64,000 nt of DNA from Bostrychus sinensis (GCA_020698575.1 CM036255.1:3267501-3331500); one strand, 5' to 3'. Positions 32,870 through 44,465 are shown, counted from the first letter of the stretch. Numbers and translations are program-made. Notes: generated by a model from the letters alone, not told the origin.

Positions 32870-33157
32870 ACTGGAAAACAAAATGGCGCTCCCTTTTTCC
32901 GCCTGTAGATGGCACACTTGAATGACAAATCCTCACTCGTCAGCTGCTCGAGCCTGTGTAGTTGGAGTGTGAGCGCGCGCAGCCGGCAAGTTCCTCTCAA
33001 AGTTTCCGCCGGTGCTGCTGCTGGTGCTGCGCGCGTGGCCCCCGCTCCGTGGAGCCGTGGGTGGAGGAGGCAGGCAGCAGTGGGCCGTGCCGTGGCCGTG
33101 TCGTGTCCGGGTGAAGAGTTCATGTCTCGGGCTAATGTGATTTGGCGCAGCGCGGTG
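32870..33157. promoter_or_regulatory. CpG-rich promoter / first-exon candidate
   Basis: The most CpG-rich segment in the window (GTGAGCGCGCGCAGCCGG, GTGCTGCGCGCGTGGC) in AT-rich surroundings. On +, AAAATGGCGCTCC (32880-32892) resembles a YY1 initiator-region site, and a strong donor GCG|GTGAGT ends an exon at 33154. A small frame from ATG 33122 encodes MSRANVIWRSA up to the donor, phase 0. On -, an open frame of more than 100 codons runs to a strong donor CCA|GTAAGT at 32866-32871. Both orientations are possible. The YY1 direction favours +, and the long minus frame may simply reflect GC-richness. No TE similarity was seen. A gene start here is more likely than not, but its strand and product are unknown. 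Confidence 0.45.
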
Positions 33158-33621
33158 AGTGCCACATGCTGTATATATGCTATCTGACTGGAACCGCCGA
33201 AGAAGAAACACATAAACAAAAGTAACAGACCCGCCTCATTTATAACTATTAGAACACTTAACCTTACGCTTCGAAATAAATCCAGCCGCCATTTACTGCT
33301 ACCTGCTACTGAGAGGCTTTGTGCTGAGATTAAATTTGAAAAAATAAGACATATTTTATAAGGCCTTTTTGCATCGTTTACTGTCCACTGAGACGTCTGA
33401 TCAAATACACTGTTAGCTTAACAGCACTAGCCACTAGACATTAAGTGATTCGACATTTAATCACTTTTTTTTTTCTTTTTGATGGAGTTTCCTACAAACT
33501 CACTCAACAGAACAAAGATGGGACCTACCATTTTAGTGCTGAAGGAACAATAAGGAATAAAAACGTTCATACCTTGTTGTAGTTAAGCATAAACTTTGCA
33601 AACTCTTGGTCTAAATAATAA

Positions 33622-33653
<32 letters not shown>

Positions 33654-34555
33654 AAGGAAAATAGAGGAAAATTTAAGGGACAGAAGACAGATGATGGCCA
33701 CAGAGAAAGCCCAAAGACATTCAAATAGCCTACTGAGCCTTGCCATGGATACAAATAGTTTTATTATTGTTCAGCAAAGCGTTTTAGAGATTTAGATTTA
33801 GAATGTAAAAAGTAAATGTGAAATAATGTCTAACAACAAAGGCAAACATAAAAATAAGTGAAACCGGTCATTTATAGAGCTGCTATACGGTTCAACTGAA
33901 ACGGCCATTAGAACGACTGCTTTTCAAATAATATTTTTTCTCTATTCTCATTTTTTTTAGCTAACGACATTTAATCATTTTTATTTTATTTTATTATTTT
34001 TGATTTTACCTTTTTGTTGTTTGGTTGATATTTTTATATTTTGTGTTTCTTTTTTTATAATCCGTATTATTATTTTGTGTCAATAGACTTGACAGTTATG
34101 GATCATATCACAGACCTAATCATTCAAGCAGTTACAGCTAGCAACATCTGGATCAACCATTTGCTGTTGGAACAAAAGAAGGCAAAAGTATTACTATTAT
34201 ACTGAGTAATGACTTAACATACAGTCTATAATGGTCCATATAGCCTATAAATTAATTTTGTGACTGAAAATCACTAAAGAATGATAGTAACTGTGGTTGC
34301 AGATGCCCTGACCAACTGATGAAGCAGCCAGGCTACATAGGTGAACTTGTGAGTGTAAATGTTCCACATCAAAAGTTGTCTGCCAAGGGTTAGCCCTGCA
34401 AATGAAAATATTCTGCAATTTGTACAAGATGGTCATAGTCCTTAGACTTAGGCCTAGTTCTCTAAAAATGTGTGTGTTAAAATCATAGCATTATTTACTC
34501 AGTGAGAACAATCAAAAATATTATTGAGTTACAAGCTTTATTCTTAACAATTAAA
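33158..34555. other. AT-rich DNA, possible first intron
   Basis: Contains T-rich and A-rich tracts (about 33466-33478, 33628-33660). No exon recognised. Confidence 0.45.
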
Positions 34556-34559
34556 TAAT

Positions 34560-34835
34560 ACAAATTTTAAGCCTCTATACCACAAGGTTTCTCCAATCAT
34601 ATGGTCTATGGTTGGTCTGCACGGCTTGATCATTAAATCAATGGGAACTGGAAATTGTATAGATAAAATGTCCTGGATACATCTATTTAAACACAGAAAC
34701 AAGACAAAAGAAAAACATCAATGAAAGGGAAAGTAAAGTGAAATGAGGATGAATAGTGGCAGTTTATCTGTGTGATGTTTAATGAGGTGGAAATATTTTG
34801 GTCACATTAGTCTGATGAGAAACAGGCAAATATAT
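34560..34835 (+). repeat. Dispersed repeat family F, copy 1
   Basis: Matches the 36.7-37.08 kb unit in GGTTGGTCTGCACGGCTTGAT, AAAGTGAAATGAGGATGAATA and GAGGTGGAAATATTTTGGTC. A shorter trace at about 59.03-59.15 kb keeps GATGAATATTGGCAGTG. Element class unknown. Confidence 0.6.
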
Positions 34836-34839
34836 ATTT

Positions 34840-35680
34840 TGAATAATGCAAAATCAATTCATCTACAGATATCAACTCCAAAATGAAAATATTATACAGC
34901 ATATCTGCAGTAGCCTTGAAAATGTTTTTTTTTTTCATTTTTACATTTCTTATTTGTACAGCAGACACCTTTTTGGATCTGTGGTAGTTCCCGACATAGT
35001 GATTATAGGCACATAAGCCCATAAAAGTGTGCTCATATTTAATTTTACGCAAAATTTAACTTACACCTATGATTCACAGTCAGCTCTGTCATTGTAAGGA
35101 ACTTTTCAGAGCATATCTTAGTTCTTTTTTCATGAGCTATTTATCAATATAATCACTTTTTAATACAATACAAAATCATAATATTACTGTCTATTTTTTT
35201 TTTTATATTATCTAGTTAATAATCTACTTATTTTAATTTGATAATACCACTGTTCAACATTGCATTATACTAGTAATCTTGGATATCAGGTGAAACAAAA
35301 CCAGATGATTGCTTTTTAAACGTTTTTAGCGATTAAATTACCCTGGATGAGTAAGAGTCTTTACAGACATTGCATTATACTAGTAGTCAGATAGTATTAA
35401 GTGACTGACAGAACTGGTTCCAAAGAAGGACTGCACTGGGAAAGTTTTCTTACTTCAAAGTGCACGATTTGGTCTATATAATGCATAAATAGTATAGATG
35501 ATTTTGTTTATTAGCATAGATTTCACAATGCCGTAGGTTACCAAAATACTCTTATGCCACAACGACTGCTTCTTTTATCTCTAAAGCACATTTCTACTGC
35601 ACATTCCCTCAATCTTTAGTCCTTTTTTCTATACATAATATCTATACCTGGCATCTCGTTTACCATTATTTGTATCTATA
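34840..35680. other. AT-rich DNA, nothing recognised
   Basis: The word ACATTGCATTATACTAGTA occurs twice (near 35258 and 35369), with no larger repeat found. Confidence 0.45.
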
Positions 35681-35691
35681 TTTGTCCGCAG

Positions 35692-35776
35692 AGAGCGTGG
35701 AGCCACAAATTGCCCTCAGTTCCAGCCTCAGCCCAGTGTCCTTCAGTCTGCAGATGCACTTGGATGATAATGGCCG
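35692..35776 (+). CDS. Candidate internal exon inside a conserved-looking block
   Basis: A 3' splice site (ATCTATATTTGTCCGCAG) and a 5' splice site (GCCG|GTGAGAG) bound 85 bp. Two of three frames are open. The frame starting SVEPQIALSSSLSPVSFSLQ has a protein-like composition, but I recognise no family. Downstream to about 35880 the sequence (ATCCATAATGACCTATCTG, CATATTCATGCATTTACAAT) is ordered and TAAT/ATGCAT-rich, so the whole block may instead be a conserved non-coding element. It lies 2.5 kb after the + donor at 33154; joining that exon would use the other open frame. Confidence 0.3.
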
Positions 35777-35879
35777 GTGAGAGCTCTCCGTAGCTATATC
35801 CATAATGACCTATCTGAGGTGACTTATCTGAGCATGAAGCATGTTTTTGCATCATATTCATGCATTTACAATGATAAAG

Positions 35880-36400
35880 TTGACTCTTTATTGTTTAGCT
35901 GATAAGGCAAAATGGCTTGAGATTTGAAGGCAAGTGGTGATGTGCGTTTAGGGACATCAGTAAACATTTAGAGGCAAAACTGTTTAAGGTGGGGAGTTTT
36001 CAGATCTGTTACTGTCCACCGTGTTGGCCTAATACTCTGCTCAACACAGGGCCATAAGTCAGTATAAGTCATTTTCTGAAATATTTCTGAAATACAATTA
36101 ATGATTGATTTGAATAATATCTTGCTATGATGGTGACATGATAAAAATGACTATAATAAATAATACAGAATTTATGTTACACTCACTTTAGGGGGTCAAA
36201 AGAAAAATCTGTCATTTTAATAAATTATATAAAAAATCTATTGAAGGTATACATTTGCATAGAAATGTCACTTTCCAAACGCACATTTGTTGGTTTGATA
36301 AAAAATGTGTAAAAATAAATCATTGTATTAATCAGTTATTTAACATATTCTTTTGTTGTTTTAATTTATCAAAAAATTACAGATGTGGTTTAAAAATGGG
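35880..36400. other. AT-rich DNA
   Basis: Contains a faint earlier unit of the F-type word GTTTTCAGATCTGTTACTG near 35996. Otherwise plain. Confidence 0.4.
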
Positions 36401-36403
36401 TGG

Positions 36404-37080
36404 TTTCAGAGCTGTTACTTAAAACTTGGAGGGTGCCACCAGGAGAGGGTCCTGAGAGTCTCTGAGTGTTGTCATCATATAGACATCATTTAGGCTTTAT
36501 TATCAAGGATTTTAATGAATGAAAATGTTCAGACCCGACCATTAAGGTTTTTATGGTCACAGATCTTGTGCTCCTGTTAGTTTGTCTGCATGGCCTCAAC
36601 GTTGAGTCAGTGGCAGCCAGAAATTCTATGGATAAAGTGTCTAATCCAGCTCTGGCTAGATCTGTTTACACCCTGAAACTGCTCAAAAAAATCACAGAAG
36701 TGTTGGAGTGTTTCAGAGCTGTTACTTAAACTTGGAGGGTGTTACCAGCAGGTTTCTGGGGCCTTATATCTGCTAAGATTACCATCATCATCATATAGAC
36801 ATCAATTAGATTTTATTGTCAAAGATTTTAATAAATGTAAATGTTCAGCCTGACCAATCACATGGGAACAAACCCTGTGCTGACATTGGTTGGTCTCATG
36901 GCTTCATGATTGAATCAGTGGCAGCTAGAAATTACAAGGTAAAGTGTCGATTCCAGCCCTGCTTACGTATGTTTACACACAGAGACAGCACAAAAAGAGA
37001 AGCAAATTGAGAACAGCCAAGTAAAGTGAAGTGAGGATGAATATTGACAGTGTATCATGATGTGGAAATATTTTGGTCAT
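36404..37080 (+). repeat. Family F tandem duplication (two units, 307-bp offset)
   Basis: TTTCAGAGCTGTTACTTAAA starts at 36404 and again at 36711. Between and after these, ACTTGGAGGGTG, CATCATATAGACATCA, AATGTTCAG, TCAGTGGCAGC and AAAGTGTC recur in order. The second unit extends further, into the segment shared with 34.6-34.83 kb, so the ancestral element is longer than one unit and was duplicated in tandem. Confidence 0.75.
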
Positions 37081-37084
37081 TTCA

Positions 37085-39975
37085 GTCTATGATAAACTCT
37101 AAGGTAGATTCTAAACTTCAGTCTGATAGAATGTGCTGTATGTTTATTGTGCATTAGCAAACTGGTCCAGGTTTACTTTTTAATAATGTTTTGGCAAATC
37201 TGATCCTGAGTTGATCATACATGTTTTTTGTTTGTCTCTTTGATTTCAATGGTTTATTCACTAGTAAATCTAGTAAATAGCCATAAGAAGTTACGAGCCA
37301 GTGCACTTTTGTATCAGTCCAAAGCTTGCATAAATATAGTGGATTGCATAAGAAAGCGTTTCTAACCCTATGCCACATTAAATATGCAAATGACCAATAT
37401 GCCGTCCATACTGGATTGGTGATAGGTGGAAGCAGATGATTCCCTGTGGGGAGACCTCAAGGAAAGGTAGCAGCCAAAAGAAGATTTAGAAGTTTTAACT
37501 CTGGCCTTCAAACGTACAACTGTTAACGTTAATATTTTTTCTGTGGGGCCCCCCTTCACACTTGGGGCTCTGTTGCAATGTGTGATATGATTGAGGACCA
37601 AGAATATAGATCTTGACGTTATTTATCTGAATTATAAATATACAAGATATAGCTTTATAATTTTGTTTCATAATAACAATTAGTAGTTGTTAAAAATCTC
37701 AGTAGTATTAACTTTGTATAAATAACTCAATGTCAGCCAAAGAAAATTATTGCGCATGTATTTTGAAATGAAACATATTTACACAACACACTCTTTTTTT
37801 ATGATTTATTGCAATGTGATTGAATGTGAATCTATACATACCATTTACTTTCTCTCAGATGTGACAGCAAATGAGAAGCACAAACAGTACCATTGTTCCA
37901 CCAGTAGTTGGCAGTAGAAGACTAAAGCTGCGCTCCAGGCTCACTCTGCTTCCCCACCGCTGAGACCAGGCCTGACAGCTCACATGTTCCTTAAAAATAA
38001 ATATTCTTATAATGTGTTTATTAGAATTGCTGCACTCATTTAAAAGGCTTAACGCAAGAAACTTAAAGATAAGAGGCACTTTATTAATTTATCTACAGCA
38101 AATTGGAGCATAAGTAAAAAGACAAAGGAAATGTCATTAGAGAAATAAAACAATACTAAGACCACACAGAAAGTAAATTAAGAGCTTTAATAGTACTGTG
38201 GACTATTTAGACAAACAGCCACTCTCACAAATCCAGATTAACTGTGCATGGTATGAGAGAGAATAGAAATGTGCAGGATGTTTAGATGGACTGTTCAGGG
38301 TCAGGCAGCACAGCAGGGAGTCTTCAGTCCAAAATGATTTTAGCATCTAGGGTTAGTCATATCTCCAGTTCTGTTATCTGTGATCTTCCATCAAATAAGA
38401 AAGATCATACAGTCTATCAAGAATTAGTGTATATTGTATACTGTGAGTGCTATCTAATGCCTTATATGTCTACACTTCCACATTCACAAGTTGCGGAGTC
38501 TTTCAGCAGCATCCTTGACCTGATAAAGCTCAAGATAAAGCCCCTGATTGACTGTAAAAGTTGTATATAGGCGGTGCGAGGAGACAGGATGTGGCTGTCC
38601 CTACAGTAATCTAGGGTTGAACACAAGCACAGCCACACACATTTGAATTCTTTGAAATGATATACACCTAATTTGCATACATCGCTGATCAAGACAATCT
38701 CAGCAAGTGATCTGTTTATAAAACTGTCTCTTTATCCAGCTCATTTGTATCAGAAACTCTCTCTCAGGAGCTAAAATAGTGCCCTTCCCATGACATCCCT
38801 ATAGAGCCCATGTACACTGTTTACAGAGCTTATTTGAGGTCCTAGTTGGTCACAAATGGTACTGACAAGATGGATTGGTAAAATACTACCTTTACGAGAC
38901 TACATTTTGTATAAAGAAAATAAATTCTATATTTACGTCAATGTCAGTTAGTGGAGCTCAGTTTGATAATGTTTGGTCTCTCTTCAAACATGAGCCCATT
39001 ACACACATGCGCCGTCATCCGGACCCTCTCCTGACATCTTGGTTGTCAGGTTGTCTGAACACTCCCCCCTTTTCTCACCCGCACATGATCCTTTAAGGGC
39101 CCTAGTTCTATGTCCAGAGCAATCACATGTGTGAATGTGTGAGGAGATGGTCTGGAGGCCGTGAGTCTCTAAATGCAATTCTTAAGTGCAAGCACTGAAA
39201 ATGAAGTCTCATTCGCTCCACAACTTGTTTGTGCTTTACTTCTTTGTGTAGTTAAGTTGCACATTTGATTGAGTAAACGTAGTGATAATATCAGTGATAT
39301 AACTGTTTTCACTGCGAAGGACGCTCCTCAGTTACCTGTTATCTTTGTGTTGCTAACACCTGCACTAATTAAGTGTAATTCCCCGCTCCGCTCAACCCCC
39401 TACTGCACCCGGACATTTTTCTTCTATGTGTGTACTCAGATCCTATACTGACATCCTACCGACTTCATCCTCACGTGTGAACGCACAGATCAGGATATGG
39501 TTGGGAGGCACTCCTCCTGAGATGTCAGGGTGGAATTTTTTTGGTTACAAAACTCACACCCAGGGTAACCAATAGTTTCCTTGTTTGTTTTTTTTTGTTT
39601 TTGTTTTTTACATAATATGACATAAAAAGGGCGTCCAAAAATGCAACAGTACATACAAGCGATACATGAAATACACAAGTCGTCATTAACATCAATGAGG
39701 AATTGAACATAAAGCCCCCCAGATAAGTGAGCTCTGATTCTGCCTAAGAACCTAATTGGTTCATAAGGACTAGCTCAGCCAGGCTCAGCTCTTTGAATTC
39801 TAGAGTGTACATGTGCAGTATGTGATATTTTCACTGAATCATAATGGCGTAAGAAATCATTTTGATGACTGCCTTTGCTTTTTTGGTCCCAATGACTTAC
39901 TCTTTATCCCTTCACATATGTTTACAAACCATGTGCAAGCAAGCATGTGGGCATGTGATTGGCCAGACTTTTCAT
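37085..39975. other. Long stretch without assigned features
   Basis: Short incidental frames only. A block at about 37.86-37.99 kb has a splice-acceptor-like CTTTCTCTCAG and a stop-containing frame. Another at 39.0-39.47 kb has repeated CTCCTGACATC/TACTGACATCC words but no clear ends. The 39.70-39.79 kb segment (GCCTAAGAACCTAATTGG) may be regulatory. None is strong enough to call. Confidence 0.4.
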
Positions 39976-39979
39976 TTAA

Positions 39980-40320
39980 AGGGGATCATGATACAATGTT
40001 GTTTGCACCAAAAACATACCTGGAGTTTTTTTTTTTTTCATCCTATTGTAATTCTGTATGCTGAGATGCTGCCCTTCTCAAGAGCTGAAAACACTCAGCT
40101 ACACAATTCTACGCAGACATGTATTGTTACTAAAGCTCATACACCGTCACCAGACTTCTGATAATTTTAGCACTTAAACTGTGGCCAATACAAAGCAGTC
40201 ATCTGTTAGTTTCTTCAGCTAATGGCCATGCTAATTTGCCATTATATCATGCTCTGTTTATCCCCAACCATTCAATACAAGCACTCAGAGATTCTCCTCT
40301 CATGTCTGAACTCAAATCCT
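39980..40320 (+). mobile_element. TTAA-type MITE family B, left end copy
   Basis: TTAA at 39976-39979 is followed by AGGGGATCATGATACAATG, an inverted relative of the family's right end (ATAATATGGGACCT at 47.48 kb). The interior CTTCTCAAGAGCTGAAAACA and CTCATACACCGTCACCAGAC match 47.1-47.2 kb. The right end is lost. Confidence 0.65.
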
Positions 40321-40439
40321 CTCAACTTTCTTCATGTGTGAAGTAAAAGAAGATGAAAAATACACCATAATAACAGTAGTGCATTATACAGATAGTTACT
40401 CTTGCTAATGGCTACTATTTCAGCATCCCAGACTTTTTT

Positions 40440-40870
40440 ACCAGTGGTAGAAGGCGCTGACACAGGCAGAGCTGATAAAGGAGGTTAGCCCTTCACTTCC
40501 TCTGATGGGCCTCCCTGACACTCTCCTCCAGACCCATTGTGTTATCTGCGGTCATCGGCCCTGCGCCTGTCCCCTTATCGGCCCCACAGGACAGCACCGG
40601 GACAGGCAGGGGAGGTGGAGGTATAGCTAGGAAGTGTGGACAGATCGGGGGGGCAGAGGCCAGCAGACAGACTCAGCCTGCTTAGGAGGAGGACAGTGGG
40701 AGAGACGGCGCTGAGTGAAGTGGAGGATGTGTGCGGTGATTACAGAGGGGAAAGTGTCTGGTGTAATCCTGGTCTGTCTGTACAGGCGACTGGAGCTGTG
40801 GCCCCTCTCTTCACTGTATCCTTCCTGACAGTGTCTCCTGGTGGTACTGCTGTCCTCATTCTGCAACTAT
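40440..40870. promoter_or_regulatory. Candidate conserved non-coding element
   Basis: GC-richer single-copy block with GATA-type sites (GCTGATAAAGGAGG, CCCCTTATCGGCCCC, GTGTTATCTGCGG) over its first 180 bp. Opposed open frames at 40627-40872 have no splice support. Conservation is inferred. Confidence 0.4.
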
Positions 40871-41098
40871 GATTGACTGGCAAGTAAGAACACATTTGTT
40901 ATTATTCTGTATAATAACCAAACTAACAGTTCATTGTACCAGAGCAAATCCAAGTTTATGTATGTGAGGAAAATAATTATCGTTAAAAATCGTCCATGTC
41001 ACTGAAACGCAGTCTTTAGTAGGTGTACATTTGACTCAACTAGTAATTGTGCTGTGTCTACCCCAATTCATGACCTAAGCAGCTAGAATATCCTATAT
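40871..41098. other. Spacer
   Basis: Nothing recognised. Confidence 0.5.
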
Positions 41099-41707
41099 AG
41101 GGCTGTGCTTAAAAAATCAATACAGGGATATATTGTGAAGTCCTTCTAGATGATACATGTATTGATACACATGCCACCGTATGGAGGACCATGAGCGCCA
41201 CGCAAAAAGGAATAATGCTTTTATTAAAAGAGTTTTTAAAAGAACCTTTAATAAACAGATTACTAAATGGTTTTATTAAATGAGTTTTTAAAAGAGGATT
41301 TAATAAATGGATTGCTAAATGGTTTTAATAAAAGAAGGAGCAGCAGAGAGGATTCTCCACGGCTGGTTATTACATTAACATTACAGCTCAGCTTAACATA
41401 AAAAAATGTGTTTCTTCACAAAAACATCACAAGACATAGGCTAGATAAGCCATAGCTGCCAGTTAAGGCAGTTAATAAGGTTATATTAAAGCTTGTTAAA
41501 ATGTGTATTATTTTATGTACCAATTGCTGTTATGGCGATGTTGGTTAGATTATATCACTCAGCCAAAATACAGAGTATAAAACATCCATTTAGTAAACTT
41601 GTTTGACCCTGTGGTTTGTTCAAAATTTATCAGGGTACGTGTCATAACGTGACCCCTTTATCGGGATACGTATCGTATCATGAGGTTGTTGGCAATACCC
41701 AGCCTTA
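41099..41707. mobile_element. MITE with TAGGGCTG-type ends
   Basis: Left end TAGGGCTGTGCTTAAAAAA and right end, in reverse complement, TAAGGCTGGGTATTGCCAAC, with GATACATGTATTGATAC and GGGATACGTATCGTATC palindromic words just inside. The interior carries two tandem copies of a roughly 57-bp unit (TAAATGGTTTTATTAAAT). Superfamily not determined. Confidence 0.6.
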
Positions 41708-42057
41708 GTCCTATATCAGACATGATAGAAGCAGCTAATAATAACTAGAAATGAACTGGACTCTTTCTGAATTCATTAGTAACACACACAAATAATTTGA
41801 CTGCACATTTGAGTGTATGTCCCATACATTGCCATTTAAAGGTAATACATTGCTAAATCACCAATATAGTTTTATTTTTTTAAAGCTCTATCCCTTACAG
41901 TAAACTTATTACATTCTGTTACAGTACTTAGCACTCCTGCTTGTGAGAGTATGAGACTGTTCATTATGGAGTCTGCATGTTCTTCCTGCACTACAGTGAT
42001 TTCTCGCTCCATAAGTAGAGAAGGCAGGTTAGTAAAAAAGATTAATTTTCTTCTTAC

Positions 42058-42158
42058 CTTTACCATGACTGGCCAGCAGGTCTGTTACACAGAACCATCA
42101 GAGGCTTCCTTGTGGCAGGGTAGGTACTATCAGATGAAAAGCTGTGCTGTACCACCTG
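42058..42158 (-). ncRNA. Candidate exon, minus strand
   Basis: On the minus strand an excellent acceptor (TCTGTGTGTCTTTTTGTTACAG) and a strong donor (AAAG|GTAAGAAG) bound 101 bp. The first frame is open (QVVQHSFSSDSTYPATRKPL and on) until a TAA two bases before the donor. An alternative donor CATG|GTAAAG six bases earlier would keep the frame open. It could therefore be a terminal or alternative coding exon, a 5' UTR exon or a lncRNA exon. No family is recognised, and it is single-copy in the window. Confidence 0.3.
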
Positions 42159-42423
42159 CTGTAACAAAAAGACACACAGAAGTGTGCAGTTTACATTTTA
42201 ATGTTTAAATTGTTGTTACAGAGTTTAACCACTTTAATATAATACAAAGAATGTGATGACATTGCTCACTGACACAAGCCTCTTTAATCTACTATGTAGA
42301 CCTACATGGATAAATGTGTTTAAAAAGTTACTATGACTATGATCAGATGTCACTTTACAGTGTCTATAACACTTGCTGTACCCTTATACTCGTGCACTTC
42401 TCCTTTTCCTATCCCCACTGCAG

Positions 42424-42484
42424 TTTTCTCCTCCTCCTTCACACTGGCAGCTTGTTTCTCTGGAACTTACCTGCTTCATACCAG
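42424..42484 (+). ncRNA. Candidate exon, plus strand
   Basis: One of the best splice-site pairs in the window: the acceptor tract CTTCTCCTTTTCCTATCCCC runs into ACTGCAG, and the donor is ACCAG|GTAAGCC, 61 bp apart. All three frames are open, so coding status and frame cannot be told. It lies 266 bp from the candidate minus-strand exon, giving a possible divergent or antisense pair. Chance occurrence cannot be excluded. Confidence 0.3.
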
Positions 42485-42789
42485 GTAAGCCCTTCAGTAT
42501 AAGTTTCCAAAGAGATCTACCTCGGTACAAGGTGAACCAGCTTTGTAGTACTGAAAACCCAGAGTTACCTTGCTACCTCTCTAATCCACCTTTTTAGTAC
42601 AAGGCCCAGGTCATTTTATCCAGTAAATGCCATGTTGTTTACAAAGTAGGTCTTGATCAACTTCACTGCACAGCTTAAATTTTACTTTGTATTTGCTTGT
42701 TCATTCCCTGGCCATAGAGCCCATAACTGCCTCCACCTCTCTCTGACCATTTAGCTCTAACAAGTGCTCTCACAGTTAATGAAATTTTC

Positions 42790-43450
42790 CTGTCTGGGCT
42801 CAAATTTCTGCGATTAATCTTACTGTCCCCTCTCCCACTCCTCATCTGCTCTCACCTCTTAATAACATCTCCTCCGCTGCTTAGCTCTGACAACAATGTC
42901 CATTTATTCCTCCTTTTCTTTTGGCGGCGGCCCACCTTTTTTAATTTGTGCGTAATCGTATGCACAGGAGAGACGGGGAGGGGGCTCAGACAACATTTGC
43001 CTAAGGCTCCTCTGCTAAGATCGATAAGTGGTCTTAAGTTTATCTGATTTTTATCACCAGAGCCGACAGGGGGGCAGGTCGATGTGCCGTGCCCGCGTCA
43101 AGTTGACCTTTTCAGGGACGGCGGCGTGCGAGCTCCCCCTGGGAAACCCATGGTCCCCTGTCAACGTCTGAGTGGCACAAGTCTGTTGGGCTCAACGACA
43201 AAGTGTTTGGAGACGTCTATATCAGCGGCGCGCATAGCTGACAGGGCCCGGCTGGTGTATTTAGAAACTGTCCTTTGGCCGTGACACTTTGCCAATGATC
43301 GGCCCCTAATTTATGCAGGCAAATCTCCGCGGTGCAAAAATGAAAGCTAATAGAGTCATTAGGCGTTAATTCGAGCCAGGATACCTTGTATAAATTGGCT
43401 TACTTTGTAAAGCCCTCCCTGGATAATAGTGCATCTTCAGTCTGAGCTCT
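42790..43450. promoter_or_regulatory. Strong conserved non-coding element cluster
   Basis: About 650 bp of ordered, single-copy sequence. It contains GACAACAATGTCCATTTATT (SOX-like plus HOX-like), GTGCGTAATCGTATGC, CGATAAGTGGTCTTAAG, GTCAAGTTGACC (palindromic, nuclear-receptor-like) and a core at 43300-43400 with CCCCTAATTTATGCAGGC, GCTAATAGAGTCATTAGG and GCGTTAATTCGAGCC. CpGs are frequent and TE similarity is absent. The 66-codon + frame at 43084 lacks splice signals. This is the best enhancer candidate in the window by appearance, though conservation is unverified. Confidence 0.55.
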
Positions 43451-43679
43451 CACCAACACTAGCGCAAACACACCAGGAGCATTCTATAATCTGATTATTT
43501 AATCTAGTCATGATTTTTATTTTCAACTTGAGCACTAAGATATATTGAGTATTTATTGTTTACTGTACTGTATATAGGAGGCTTCATACAATTGCCTTTG
43601 GGCTTCAGGCAGAAGGGCCACTGGTGGTACGTGGAGGAGTCTTTAGCAGGTTAAGTTTCTGATTTAGTTTAATTTCATT

Positions 43680-43905
43680 CTGTTCTGGAAATTAAATTTG
43701 TGTAGATCACTGTTTAGTCTTGTTTTAGTCCAGCATTAGTCCTGATTTAATCCTGGTTTAGTCCTGGTGTAAACCTGTTTTAGTCCTTGTTTGTCTTGAT
43801 TTAGTAAATTTTATGGACTTGTCATTGTAGTCTATTAAAGGTGGTACTTTGAAAGCCAGATATTTTCTGAGGTGGTACTTGGTGTGGAAAGTTGAAGAAT
43901 CACTG
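43680..43905. mobile_element. hAT-like MITE with TTTAGTCC array, copy 2
   Basis: Contains GTTTAGTCTTGTTTTAGTCC and GATTTAATCCTGGTTTAGTC units and a right end (TTCTGAGGTGGTACTTGG, AAGAATCACTG) matching the 28.4-29.16 kb element. The left terminus was not found; CACTGGTGGTACGTGG near 43620 may be its remnant. Confidence 0.55.
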
Positions 43906-44465
43906 TCCCATAATAACTGAATGGAAAGGTGGGTCCAAACCTTTGACTACTACTGTAAATAGATATGATTTTAAACCACATGTTTTTCAGAAAGTTAGAC
44001 TCTATCTAGTCCCAAATGTCTAATGTTCAGTCAATGTCAATGTTGAACAAGTATACCTCGTAGCTAGAAGGTTGTTGCATCACACCCTGCATCAGCTGGT
44101 TATAGCCTGACTTTTATGGAGTCTGCACTCCCTCCATGTGGTACTGGTATTACAGCTTCCTCCCTGTTTTCAAAATCATGCATGTATCTAAATGACCATA
44201 GTGAAGGAATGTGAGAGAGCCAAACACACAATGGGAGCGAAGAGCTACCGCACATCCAGTGGGAATTGGCTTTTAGCCCTTGAGATGCTGGGATAGATTC
44301 TATTGCTCCTAACAGAATAAGTAAGTAATGAATAAGTGTTACTATTACAAGTTAACAATGTTTTTTTTATTTTTATTTTATTTTTTTAAATCTAAACCAA
44401 GATTAAACCAAGATTAAATCATTTACCACAATAACCACAGTATCACTAAAGTAGTACAAAACTAG
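43906..44465. other. Spacer
   Basis: Holds a possible LINE trace (TATGGAGTCTGCACTCCC near 44116) and a T-rich tract near 44360. Nothing else recognised. Confidence 0.4.

Noticed and set aside
37855..38079. Minus-strand 74-codon hydrophobic frame and + acceptor-like CTTTCTCTCAG
   Set aside because: No matching donor at a sensible distance; a TACTGCCAACTACTGG word suggests an old repeat.
39313..39470. Possible element with CTGACATCC words at 39.0-39.5 kb
   Set aside because: No convincing terminal repeats or second copy could be defined.
43084..43284. Frame of 66 codons in the 43 kb block
   Set aside because: No splice sites; GC-rich enhancer-like DNA often lacks stops by composition.
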